64,000 bases of DNA from Telluribacter humicola (GTDB taxonomy: Bacteria > Bacteroidota > Bacteroidia > Cytophagales > Spirosomataceae). The stretch spans positions 62,001 to 126,000 of the forward strand of contig NZ_JAFIQT010000007.1 of assembly GCF_017355935.1 (NCBI RefSeq). Reading direction: 5' to 3'. Positions 1 to 8,394 of this stretch are shown here, piece after piece. Made by a program: the position numbers and the translations under genes. Numbering within the stretch: the first letter of the stretch is position 1; the number at the start of each line of letters is the position of its first letter. The notes under the pieces are model-generated. The model saw only the letters and a program-made list of their open reading frames with translations, was not told where the DNA came from and ran no database searches.

Positions 1-1290
1 GCTATCCAGACCATGCAGGTACCAGTTAATAGTAGAGATAGAAGATCCAAGGTTGTCATGTAGTTCAGCCGCCACGCGCTTGCGCTCCAGGGTCTGTCCC
101 TTTACCAAGGCCTCCCTGATCTCAGCATTTTTTTCTCTAAGCTTGTTGTTATTCCACCATAGCAATCCCACTACCAGCAATATTAGTATCGAGAATCCAA
201 TGAGAAACTTTTGCGTAGCTTCCTGCTGCTCAATGATGGCTTTCTGGATTTCTATATCTTTCAGATGGTTGTCAAACAGAAGCTGGTGGATTGTAGCACG
301 TCGTTCGATACTTTTCTCCCTCAGAACACGCTTGCTGCGGTCCACTTTTTCCAGGACCGCCAGGGCATCCGCTGTTCTCCCCATAGCCTTATAGGCACTA
401 TACATTGACAACAGAGCCCAGTTAGTCTGTTTTACAGAATGATACTGTCTGGCATTGGCCAGAGCTTCTTTGCCTGCTATAATGGCCTTTTCAGACTCAT
501 TTATATAATTATATGCATTGGAAATATCATTGTAGGCGCTCATTTTGCCACAGCGATCATCCAGCTTCTGATAGATAGCAAGTGCACGATAGAAGTTAGA
601 TAAAGCTTTAGGAATCTTCTTTGCCTTTACAAGCAAAAAACCTTCATTCATCAACACCGAAGCTATTCCGTACTCCGAGCCTATCTTTTCAAATAAACTG
701 TATGCCTCCCGATAGTACTTTAAAGCCGGCGCAAGCTGGTCATTCTCCCGAAACAGATTACCCAGATCTGTATACCCCATTGCCACCAGGCTATCGTTAT
801 CAAGGGATTTATAGATGGTAATGGCTTCCTGATAGTATACCCGGGACGAGTCCCAACGCTTGTGCTCTGCATAGCTATTGCCGATAAATCGAGCCGCGTG
901 TGCTTTATAAACAGGCAATTTCAGCTTCTCAGACAGCAAGTATGACTCGGTGGCCAATTCCATCAGAATATCGTAGTCATTGCTCTCAACATACGCATAT
1001 CCGAGAACATTATAGGCTAATATCTTCCCTTTGTCCCAGTTGGATTCCTGTGCCAGATCCCAAGCTTTTTGTGCATACGTTTCAACATAACTAAAGTCCT
1101 GCCTCAGGTAATAATGAGTGGCTTCTAAATAGGCATGAACCAGTGTAGTATCGCGTCGGAAAGAGGGCGACCTACGTTCCAGAAGTTGTATACGCTTAAA
1201 TAATTGAGTAGAATCCTCCCTGCTGGTAGCGTAGCTTGTTAGCATACCAGATAGGAAAAAGAAGAATAGAAAAGATAAAAATATTCTCAT
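1..1290 (-). CDS. TPR-containing sensor histidine kinase (3' part missing)
   Basis: The reading frame opens at ATG 1288-1290 and runs off the left edge without a stop, giving 430 codons. The N-terminus is a hydrophobic signal (MRIFLSFLFFFFLSGML), followed by a helical region of about 300 residues with TPR-like texture. Near the edge there is a transmembrane helix (FLIGFSILILLVVGLLWW), a short basic coiled coil, and the dimerisation motif ERKRVAAELHDNLGSSIS, whose His is the expected phospho-acceptor of HisKA_3-type kinases. The ATPase domain must lie outside the window. Bacteroidota have many such periplasmic-TPR kinases, usually paired with LuxR/NarL regulators; the partner is not visible. 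The family call is good, the signal sensed is unknown. Confidence 0.85.
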   Translation of the reverse strand, partial: MRIFLSFLFFFFLSGMLTSYATSREDSTQLFKRIQLLERRSPSFRRDTTLVHAYLEATHYYLRQDFSYVETYAQKAWDLAQESNWDKGKILAYNVLGYAYVESNDYDILMELATESYLLSEKLKLPVYKAHAARFIGNSYAEHKRWDSSRVYYQEAITIYKSLDNDSLVAMGYTDLGNLFRENDQLAPALKYYREAYSLFEKIGSEYGIASVLMNEGFLLVKAKKIPKALSNFYRALAIYQKLDDRCGKMSAYNDISNAYNYINESEKAIIAGKEALANARQYHSVKQTNWALLSMYSAYKAMGRTADALAVLEKVDRSKRVLREKSIERRATIHQLLFDNHLKDIEIQKAIIEQQEATQKFLIGFSILILLVVGLLWWNNNKLREKNAEIREALVKGQTLERKRVAAELHDNLGSSISTINWYLHGLDS

Positions 1291-1536
1291 TCGAATAGGT
1301 AATGAGTTCGAAAGATACATATTTTTTGTATGGTTTGGTAGCCATATAACCCAACTATTTAGCCCCAATAGCATAACTATTAAATTAAAAAATATAAATA
1401 AGCTACACTCTACCTCAGGCACCTCCCGAAAGCATACTTATATTTTAATAAGTCTCTTACCTATATACGATATTGATTTGCTGTAAGATACAAAACAAAT
1501 AACTGTATTTTTAACAGAATCAAAAGTAACTGCCAT

Positions 1537-2169
1537 TTATGTTCTACTTATAAAGTTGTTATTTTTTATGTAGAACCGGTACGGAAGCTCTGCTCCCTGC
1601 GTAATACCGATACGGGTAGTGACAACGGTTTCAAAGTTTCTGACCACGGGAGTTGTTATATAAATAGGCCCTGTACTTAGAGAAATCTCGTTATGCTCCT
1701 TCAGATCAATACCCATGGCTTGTACCAATTTGCCGGGACCACTGCACAAGTCTTTTTCCAGTAAAGCTTTCCTTCGATCCAGGGGAAGTTGTGTCTTTGG
1801 ATGCAACTGTCGCCTCCACTGCATCAGCTCTATACCCTCGGTAGGCTGGAGCGCCCGGATCAATACAGCCTCCCCTATTCCTTCTTCGCCACTTACAACA
1901 TTGACACAGTAGTACATACCATAGATCAGGTACACATACAGGGCCCCGGCCGGACCAAACATGGCAGCGTTTCGGGCTGTTTTACGGCGATAGGCATGAC
2001 AAGCTGGATCTCCCCACAGATAAGCCTCGGTTTCCACTATGATGCCCGCCGTTCGGCCATCCGGACTATCATGTACCAGCTCACACCCAAGTAGCATCCG
2101 GGAAAGCGTGAGGGTATCGTGGCTCTGGTAAAAATCTGCGTTAAGTCTGTTTTTATTGGGCAACATCAA
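1537..2169 (-). CDS. mpg: DNA-3-methyladenine glycosylase (AAG/MPG family)
   Basis: A 210-residue base-excision repair enzyme that removes alkylated purines such as 3-methyladenine and hypoxanthine. It carries the AAG signature: VETEAY near residue 45 (Glu48 corresponds to the catalytic Glu125 of human AAG), His58, TARNAAMFGPAG near 64-75, and the YVYLIYGMYYCVNV block near 78-92. Length is normal for the bacterial family and there is no signal peptide. It stands alone, divergent from hpf across a 283-bp AT-rich gap. Met2 is an equally possible start. Confidence 0.93.
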   Translation of the reverse strand: MMLPNKNRLNADFYQSHDTLTLSRMLLGCELVHDSPDGRTAGIIVETEAYLWGDPACHAYRRKTARNAAMFGPAGALYVYLIYGMYYCVNVVSGEEGIGEAVLIRALQPTEGIELMQWRRQLHPKTQLPLDRRKALLEKDLCSGPGKLVQAMGIDLKEHNEISLSTGPIYITTPVVRNFETVVTTRIGITQGAELPYRFYIKNNNFISRT

Positions 2170-2452
2170 TGAATTTGTTTCAGTCTGGGGTGAATCTTCC
2201 CTATACTACCTGTCTGGCCGTAGCACTGTTTTCTATATCCTTTTCTTTCAACAAGCAAAGTCTCTTATCAAAATTACTTGATTATCAATTAGTTAATATT
2301 AAGAAGCTATCATCAATGATATTTTTATTAGGTTAATATACGCTACTAGTAACCATTAGGCTAATTCAAGGTATATTTCTTTTGCAGACTTTCAAAAACA
2401 TGTTTGGGTGAATATGGATACTCACTTATGAAAGACCTAAAATACTACAACT

Positions 2453-2773
2453 ATGAACTATAACACTAACATAGATGGCGTTCAACTAGAGATACATGCC
2501 ATTGATTTTGAACTGGATGAAAGCTTTTTGACCCGCATTGAAACAGCCGTTACCCGAATCAAACGGATGGCTGGGGTGGATGTGATATACGCGACTTTTT
2601 TCCTGAGAAGAGAGTCTAGTCAGTCTACCAACGATAAGTCAGTACATCTTAAGGTAGGGATTCCCGGACGGGACCCATTTGCGGCAGAAAAGGGAAGTGA
2701 CTGGCTACAGCTTCTTAAGGATACGACCGAACAGGTCATCAAACAGATCCAGAAGCAGTACAAAAAGGACTAA
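2453..2773 (+). CDS. hpf: Ribosome hibernation-promoting factor, short HPF/RaiA type
   Basis: A 106-residue protein with the beta-alpha-beta-beta-beta-alpha layout of HPF/RaiA. It has an opening strand (VQLEIHAIDFELDES), a helix rich in basic residues, a strand ending in HLKVGIPGRDPFA, and a final helix with a lysine-rich tail. In this family the protein binds the 30S subunit and blocks tRNA and mRNA sites during stasis or dimerises ribosomes. It lacks the long C-terminal dimerisation domain, so it is the short form usual in Bacteroidota. It is monocistronic and ends at a strong bidirectional hairpin. Confidence 0.85.
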   Translation: MNYNTNIDGVQLEIHAIDFELDESFLTRIETAVTRIKRMAGVDVIYATFFLRRESSQSTNDKSVHLKVGIPGRDPFAAEKGSDWLQLLKDTTEQVIKQIQKQYKKD

Positions 2774-2789
2774 TAACGAATAGGTACAC

Positions 2790-2832
2790 AAAAAAGCCCG
2801 CTCTTCTTGCATACAGAAGAGCGGGCTTTTTT
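2790..2832. terminator. Bidirectional intrinsic terminator between hpf and yicC
   Basis: An 11-bp perfect GC-rich stem (GCCCGCTCTTC at 2796-2806 and its complement at 2816-2826) with a 9-nt loop is flanked by A6 on the left and T6 on the right. It can therefore end transcription from both convergent genes. Confidence 0.93.
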
Positions 2833-2841
2833 ATGTATATA

Positions 2842-3729
2842 CTAGATTACGTTCAGTGTCTGCTCCTTGATCTTTTCCAGTTCGTCTTTCATCTGTACCA
2901 CCAGTCGCTGGATACCCGCATCGTTGGCCTTGGAGCCGATGGTATTAATCTCACGGCCAATCTCCTGTGCTATGAAGTTGAGCTTCTTTCCATTGCTGTC
3001 AGAGGCATTGAGTGTTTCGATGAAGTAGTTCAGGTGATTTCCAAGACGCATCTTCTCCTCCGATATATCGTACTTCTCAATGTAGTAGATCAGCTCCTGC
3101 TCAAAGCGATTGGGGTCAAAGTTTTCGTCCGAAAGCAGATCCCGGACATTTTTTTCCAGGCGCTCACGAACAGCCGGGATACGAAGTACATCCTGCTCCT
3201 GTACTTGATCCAGCAGTGTACGTATCGTATCTATGTACTCTTTGAACTTGGCCGCCGTCAGGGCTCCTTCCTGCTGGCGGAAGTTGTTACACTTCTGTAG
3301 GGCTTCGGTTACAGCCTGTCTGATAATTCCCCACTCCTGCTCACGACGCTCTTCGTTAGCTACATCTGAGTTGTATACATTGGGCAGTTGCAGGGCTATG
3401 CGTAGTAGTTCGGTCGGATCGGGTTCGAAAGCCAGCTCACTGGCCGTTTGCCGGAGGTCATTGAAGTAGGCTTTTACGAGAGGCCTGTTCACTACGGAAG
3501 TACCTGCCGCTTCACCCGTTTGCTGGAATGTAAGGGTACATTCCACCTTTCCACGCTCCAGGGACTGGGTGAGCATGTTCCGGATTTCAATTTCCCGCTC
3601 TGAGTAATTTTTTGGGATCCGGCAGTATATATCCAGAAACTTCGAATTCAGGGTCTTTATTTCTACTGTTACATTAAGCGTATCCGATTCTACGGTGGCT
3701 ACTCCGTAGCCGGTCATGGATTTTAGCAT
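2842..3729 (-). CDS. yicC: YicC/YloC family endoribonuclease
   Basis: A 295-residue cytosolic protein. The N-terminus MLKSMTGYG is the YicC hallmark, followed by IKTLNSKFLDI near residues 28-38. The C-terminus carries the conserved DUF1732 block (KKLNFIAQEIGREINTIGSK, then EKIKEQTLNV). YicC/YloC proteins have been shown to be endoribonucleases. The start lies 8 bp after the pdxA stop, so the two are probably cotranscribed, and the gene ends 9 bp before the shared terminator with hpf. Confidence 0.95.
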   Translation of the reverse strand: MLKSMTGYGVATVESDTLNVTVEIKTLNSKFLDIYCRIPKNYSEREIEIRNMLTQSLERGKVECTLTFQQTGEAAGTSVVNRPLVKAYFNDLRQTASELAFEPDPTELLRIALQLPNVYNSDVANEERREQEWGIIRQAVTEALQKCNNFRQQEGALTAAKFKEYIDTIRTLLDQVQEQDVLRIPAVRERLEKNVRDLLSDENFDPNRFEQELIYYIEKYDISEEKMRLGNHLNYFIETLNASDSNGKKLNFIAQEIGREINTIGSKANDAGIQRLVVQMKDELEKIKEQTLNVI

Positions 3730-3737
3730 GTGTATTC

Positions 3738-4844
3738 TTAAGATTTATTGCGTTGGTACTGTTTATTGGATGGATGCTGACTCTCGGAAGGCTGCGGCTT
3801 TTCCTGAAGGGCGTTTTTCTGAAGCTCTGTCAGTTCACTCCGGTAGCGCGATACATCGCACGCCAGGTAGATAGCCTGTAGCATCGAGCCCGGCTCGGCC
3901 TGATTTTTACCGGCTATGTCGTAGGCGGTGCCGTGGTCAGGTGAGGTACGTACCGCCGGTAGACCAGCCGTAAAGTTGACCCCTTCGTTGAAGGCAATTG
4001 TTTTGAACGGAATCAGGCCCTGGTCGTGGTACATGGCCAGTACTGCGTCGTAGTTGCGGTAGGTCTTGGCGGCAAAGAAACCATCGGCCGGGAAAGGACC
4101 AAATACCAGATCACCTTTCTCACGGAACTCGTTAAGCAGCGGTGTAATGACATCCTGCTCTTCCTTACCCAGCAGTCCATTTTCACCCGCGTGCGGATTA
4201 AGACCCAGTACCGCTATTCGTGGTTTGGTGGCACCAAAGTCTTCTTTGAGCGAAGTAAGCATCTGCTTGATCTTTGCGGCTAGCTTGTTCCGTGTTATAT
4301 GTTGCCGAACGTCTCCCAACGGAATATGCCCCGTCAGTACCCCCACCCGCAAGTCACCGGCTACCATAAACATCAGCGCTTCACGAGCTCCGAATGCACT
4401 AGCGAGGTACTCAGTATGACCTGGAAACTTAAATTCTTCGCTTTGAATATTATCCTTATTGATGGGAGCCGTTACGAGAGCCTGAATCTTACCCGCTTTC
4501 AGATCTTCCACCGCCCTTTTGAGTGAAGCAAAGGCTGCCTGACCGGCCTCGGGAGTTACTTTGCCCGGCTCTACCTCGGTCTGCTGATCGTTCCAGCAGG
4601 TAATGACATTGGTATGCTTGGGGTTGGCCTGCTCAGGACGCTGTATGCCGTGCAGGTTCCAGTCTTTCATTTGCAACAGGTGACGGTACCGGTTCAGCAC
4701 ACGCAGCGAACCGTAGATAACCGGCGTACACATACTCGACAATTGGTTGCTTTCCAGAGCTTTCAGTATTACTTCCGGACCTATTCCGTTGTAATCACCC
4801 AGGCTAATCCCGATGAGGGGCTTATCGTTATCTTGTTCACTCAT
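3738..4844 (-). CDS. pdxA: 4-hydroxythreonine-4-phosphate dehydrogenase
   Basis: A 368-residue enzyme of pyridoxal 5'-phosphate synthesis (DXP-dependent route) that oxidises 4-phosphohydroxy-L-threonine with NAD. Signature segments are IGISLGDYNGIGPEV near residue 11, APINKDNIQ near 126, GHTEYLA near 142, HAGENGLLG near 218 and MYHDQGLIPFK near 270; the three histidines match the metal ligands of PdxA. A Gln/Lys/Ser-rich tail of about 25 residues extends past the usual end and is probably disordered. It is the upstream partner of yicC. Confidence 0.95.
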   Translation of the reverse strand: MSEQDNDKPLIGISLGDYNGIGPEVILKALESNQLSSMCTPVIYGSLRVLNRYRHLLQMKDWNLHGIQRPEQANPKHTNVITCWNDQQTEVEPGKVTPEAGQAAFASLKRAVEDLKAGKIQALVTAPINKDNIQSEEFKFPGHTEYLASAFGAREALMFMVAGDLRVGVLTGHIPLGDVRQHITRNKLAAKIKQMLTSLKEDFGATKPRIAVLGLNPHAGENGLLGKEEQDVITPLLNEFREKGDLVFGPFPADGFFAAKTYRNYDAVLAMYHDQGLIPFKTIAFNEGVNFTAGLPAVRTSPDHGTAYDIAGKNQAEPGSMLQAIYLACDVSRYRSELTELQKNALQEKPQPSESQHPSNKQYQRNKS

Positions 4845-4953
4845 AGTGATAGGCTAAAAAACGTCGTTTACAGATATATGCGGGTTTACAGATTTCTTCC
4901 TTATACTTTTGCACTTTAATTTAACGGCAAGTTACGAAAATTCCACCTCCCGC

Positions 4954-5892
4954 ATGAAAATCCTGATTGCTGATGAGATGCATCCCTCTCTTTTGGACAT
5001 GCTCAACGAGCAAGGCTGGAGCTACGACTACCAGCCCCAGTTTCGCCGCGATGCCATTCTCAGTCATATTTCGTCCTACGATGGACTTTTTATACGAAGT
5101 AAAACACGAGTTGATGAAGAACTGTTAGCTCAAGCCCAAAATCTGCGGTTTATAGCCCGCGCCGGAGCCGGCCTGGACCTCATTGATCTGGAAGCCGTAC
5201 AGGGCAAAAACATCCGGCTGTTCCATGCGGGTGAAGGCAATCGTGATGCCGTAGCCGAGCACGCGCTGGGTATGCTGCTTTGCCTGTTCAACAATATCCT
5301 GCGGGCCGACCGCGAGGTAAGGCAGGGTATCTGGGACCGTGAAGGCAACCGGGGGATTGAGGTAATGGGAAAAACGGTAGGCATAATCGGATACGGTAAC
5401 AACGGCAGTGCCACCGCCCGTCGCCTGAGTGGCTTCGGCTGTAAGGTACTGGCCTATGATAAGTACCGTGATAGCTATGGCGATCCATACGCTCAGGAAG
5501 CTACGCTGGAGCAGATCTGCTCGGAGGCCGATGTACTGAGTTTCCACGTACCTCTCACCTCCGAAACCCGTCAGTGGGTGAATGATGCGTTTATCGCTAA
5601 CATGGCAAAGCCCTTTTTCCTGATGAATGTGGCCCGGGGCGAAGTCGTGAGCCTGGATGCGGTAGTACGCGGACTGGAAAGCGGCAAAGTACGGGGAGCC
5701 TGCCTGGATGTACTGGAGAACGAAAAGCTGGATAAGTTAAGCCCCGATCAGCAAAAGGCTTTTGACTACCTAAGTACCTCCGACCGGGTGGTACTGACCC
5801 CGCACATAGCGGGGTGGTCGCACGAAAGTTATGTACGTATTAATGAAGTACTGGTACGGCAGATCCGGGAGTGGGTTAATTCCGCATCTTAG
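4954..5892 (+). CDS. NAD-dependent 2-hydroxyacid dehydrogenase (phosphoglycerate dehydrogenase-like)
   Basis: From ATG 4954 the protein has 312 residues and starts MKILIADEMH, the usual first strand of the family; an upstream in-frame ATG at 4909 would add 15 unlike residues. It has a substrate domain, a Rossmann motif GIIGYGNNGS, then the catalytic Arg (NVARGE), Glu (CLDVLENE) and His (TPHIAGWS). It lacks the C-terminal ACT domain of long SerA, so the substrate is uncertain (3-phosphoglycerate, glyoxylate or another 2-keto acid). The last 17 nt overlap the end of the convergent hybrid regulator gene. Confidence 0.88.
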   Translation: MKILIADEMHPSLLDMLNEQGWSYDYQPQFRRDAILSHISSYDGLFIRSKTRVDEELLAQAQNLRFIARAGAGLDLIDLEAVQGKNIRLFHAGEGNRDAVAEHALGMLLCLFNNILRADREVRQGIWDREGNRGIEVMGKTVGIIGYGNNGSATARRLSGFGCKVLAYDKYRDSYGDPYAQEATLEQICSEADVLSFHVPLTSETRQWVNDAFIANMAKPFFLMNVARGEVVSLDAVVRGLESGKVRGACLDVLENEKLDKLSPDQQKAFDYLSTSDRVVLTPHIAGWSHESYVRINEVLVRQIREWVNSAS

Positions 5893-6940
5893 CCAGTCTG
5901 TCGTAGTTGAGTACTGTGATGAGGCTACCCTTCATATCAACCAGTTGCTCTTCTTTGAAGTCTGAAAGCGTACGGATGACGGTCTCGGTAGCGGTACCAA
6001 CGATAGAGGCTATATCTTCACGGGTAATAGCCATAGAGAAAGGCTTGGAGTGGTCGTTCTGGTAGCGGTTTACCAGCATTACCAGGGCCTCCGCTACCCG
6101 CTTCCGGACGGAGTTATAAGCTAACTGTAGAAGGCGATCTTCCCGCTCCTTGATCTCGTTGGAGAGCATCCTGATGAATTTGGAAGATACGTCACGGCTT
6201 CCCTGCAGGAGGTTAAAGAAATCATCTTTGGGAATGATCGCAACCTCAGCATCTTCCAGCGCTACTACGCTATCCTGATAAGGTACGCCCTGCAGCAGGT
6301 CCACGTAGCCGAAGAAATCCCCCTCCTTGTACAGGTCAGTGATGTACTCCTTACCAAACTCATTAGCCTTGTAGGCCTTTACCTTACCCTTCTGTAGAAA
6401 AAAAATGCCGGTAGGATAGCTCCCTTCGGTATAGATCGTTTCCTTTTTACGAATGTACTTGATCTTTTTATCCTCGGCCAGCTTGCTCAGCGAATCAAAC
6501 GAACGTGCCTCCTGGATGAATTTGTCCAGACCTTCGGCGGTACGGCTGAATTCGGCTTTGATGCGTTCGCTCTTCTTGATACGCATTTCTACCGCGCTCA
6601 GTAGCTCTATGTCATCGTAGGGCTTGGTCAGGTAGTCATCGGCACCCATAGTCATGCCCTTCCGGTAGTCGTTCTTCTCGGCCTTAGCCGTCAGAAAGAT
6701 AAACGGAATACCGGCCGTACGGTCGTCTTTGCTCAGCATGTGCAGTACCCCGTATCCGTCCAGCTCGGGCATCATGATGTCACAGATGATCAGGTCCGGT
6801 TGTAACTGGTGCGCCATTTTTACGCCTTCCTTCCCATTCTCGGCCGTCGTCACATCAAAGTTGGCCAGCTCAAGAATTTCGGCTGTGTTATCCCGCATTT
6901 CGGGATTATCTTCAATAAGTAGTATCTTCTTATTATTCAT
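5876..6940 (-). CDS. Response regulator fused to a CRP/FNR-type transcription factor
   Basis: 354 residues in three parts. A receiver domain (about 1-125) has acidic pocket E10/D11, phospho-acceptor Asp54 (LIICDIMMPELDG) and Lys106 (LTKPYD). A cyclic-nucleotide-binding-like barrel spans about 140-265. A CRP helix-turn-helix spans about 275-350, with recognition helix near GTATETVIRTL (Glu319 and Arg323 at the positions that read the TGA core in FNR/CRP proteins). The sensory part has no cysteine cluster, so it is not an iron-sulfur FNR. It starts 23 bp downstream of the PAS kinase stop and both lie beside hemN. I infer that it activates hemN, the cco operon and ccoI through the shared palindromes described below. 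Confidence 0.92.
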   Translation of the reverse strand: MNNKKILLIEDNPEMRDNTAEILELANFDVTTAENGKEGVKMAHQLQPDLIICDIMMPELDGYGVLHMLSKDDRTAGIPFIFLTAKAEKNDYRKGMTMGADDYLTKPYDDIELLSAVEMRIKKSERIKAEFSRTAEGLDKFIQEARSFDSLSKLAEDKKIKYIRKKETIYTEGSYPTGIFFLQKGKVKAYKANEFGKEYITDLYKEGDFFGYVDLLQGVPYQDSVVALEDAEVAIIPKDDFFNLLQGSRDVSSKFIRMLSNEIKEREDRLLQLAYNSVRKRVAEALVMLVNRYQNDHSKPFSMAITREDIASIVGTATETVIRTLSDFKEEQLVDMKGSLITVLNYDRLAKMRN

Positions 6941-6963
6941 TACGGATATTCCGTTTCGGACTA

Positions 6964-8220
6964 TTAAACTAATACCTGCTTGTGGTTAGGCAGCTTGACG
7001 TAGAAGGTAGTTCCTTTACCGAACTCACTCTTGAACGTAATCTCTCCATTGAGCAGATCTATGTATTTTTTCACAATGTTAAGCCCCAGGCCTGTTCCCT
7101 GCGCATTGCCGGCATTCTGGGCCCGAAAGAACCGGTCAAATACATAGGGTTGATCTTTTTCCGGAATTCCTATTCCCTGATCTTCGATTTCAAAATAAAC
7201 GGTCTCCTCATCAGTACGGGTACGCAGATAAATGCTGGTACCAGCCTCGGAATACTTGATGGCATTGGACAACAGATTTATAGTCACGTTCTTAAGCAGT
7301 TGCTTATCCAGCCAGGCATCCTCGGGCCCCTGGTGTTCGAAGTAGATCCGCTGCTGGTCTTTGCATACGCCGCGTATCTCTTCGATCAGATCTTTACAAA
7401 AGTCCGGCAGGTTTACTTCTACCGGTACCGTATGTACTTTCCCCTCTTCGAGCTTACCAATAGACAGGAAGTCATTCAGGATTTCGGTCAGGTTATTGAC
7501 GGCTGACTTTATACGCAGTACGTGCTTCTGTCGTTTATCTTCGTCTTCGGTACGGGAATACCGGCCAATCAGTGAGGCCGACGACAGAATAGTAGCCAGG
7601 GGCGTGCGGAACTCGTGCGAGGCTATGGTCACAAACTTGCTCTTCATGTCGTTAAGCTCACGCTCCTTTTCGAGCGCCCGCATTACTTCATGCTGTGATT
7701 CTTCCAGCTTACGCATGGCTTCGCCCAGTTCCCGGGTTCGCTGCTCCACCCGCTCTTCCAGTTCAGCATTCAGTTTCTGAATTTCCTGATTGGCTACCCG
7801 GATGGCATCTTCCTGCTTTTTGCGTTCGGTTATATCTACGATAAAGCTTACTACAAAATCCCCCTCACTGGTCGAAAATGGACTCAGGCTCACCTCTACC
7901 GGAAATTCGCTGCCATCACTGCGACGGGCAAACAGGTCCAGAGAACTACCCATACCACGGGCATGTGGCCCCTGTGAGTACCCTACCCGATTCTGTACAT
8001 GAGCCTTGGCATGACGCCTGGGAACCAGTACTTCTATTTTTTCACCAATAAGTTCACCCTCATCATACCCAAACATAAGACGAGCCTTAGGATTAACCAT
8101 AAAGATATTCCCACCGCCGTCAACCACTACGATCCCTTCTGTAGCATGCTTGAAAAGTGCATCGAGCATTTCAATATGCCGCTTCATTGCTTCTGTATGT
8201 TTAATATATAAATCTAACAT
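6964..8220 (-). CDS. Soluble PAS-domain sensor histidine kinase
   Basis: 418 residues with no membrane segment. A PAS domain spans about 20-135 and ends in the DITERK motif. A coiled coil covers about 136-192. The HisKA domain has phospho-acceptor His202 (SHEFRTP), and the HATPase_c domain has an N box near Asn319 (LLSNAIKYS), EDQGIGIP near 346-353 and GTGLGL at 375-380. Being cytosolic, it probably senses an internal cue. His74 aligns with the heme ligand His200 of FixL when anchored on the downstream DGSxFP motif, but many non-heme PAS domains also carry a His there. It is cotranscribed with the response regulator-CRP hybrid, its likely partner. Confidence 0.93.
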   Translation of the reverse strand: MLDLYIKHTEAMKRHIEMLDALFKHATEGIVVVDGGGNIFMVNPKARLMFGYDEGELIGEKIEVLVPRRHAKAHVQNRVGYSQGPHARGMGSSLDLFARRSDGSEFPVEVSLSPFSTSEGDFVVSFIVDITERKKQEDAIRVANQEIQKLNAELEERVEQRTRELGEAMRKLEESQHEVMRALEKERELNDMKSKFVTIASHEFRTPLATILSSASLIGRYSRTEDEDKRQKHVLRIKSAVNNLTEILNDFLSIGKLEEGKVHTVPVEVNLPDFCKDLIEEIRGVCKDQQRIYFEHQGPEDAWLDKQLLKNVTINLLSNAIKYSEAGTSIYLRTRTDEETVYFEIEDQGIGIPEKDQPYVFDRFFRAQNAGNAQGTGLGLNIVKKYIDLLNGEITFKSEFGKGTTFYVKLPNHKQVLV

Positions 8221-8394
8221 ACCAAGTTAGGAGGTGAATTTCAAACGACCAACTTTTACCACAGAATTAGATAAATACAACTACTATCTTCTACTTGGAT
8301 TTAAACGAATTTTCTTCTTCACCTACCCCTCATAAACAGGAATAGAGCAGGCTAACTACTCTCATTCCCAATAGCTGGGCAAGGTTGCACACAG

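Noticed and set aside
2428-2463. Tiny 11-codon frame just upstream of hpf as a possible leader peptide
   Set aside because: It overlaps the hpf start in another frame, and no attenuator hairpin or codon bias supports regulation.
5125-5547. Minus-strand open frame of 140 codons
   Set aside because: Antisense to the Rossmann domain of the 2-hydroxyacid dehydrogenase; no recognisable features.
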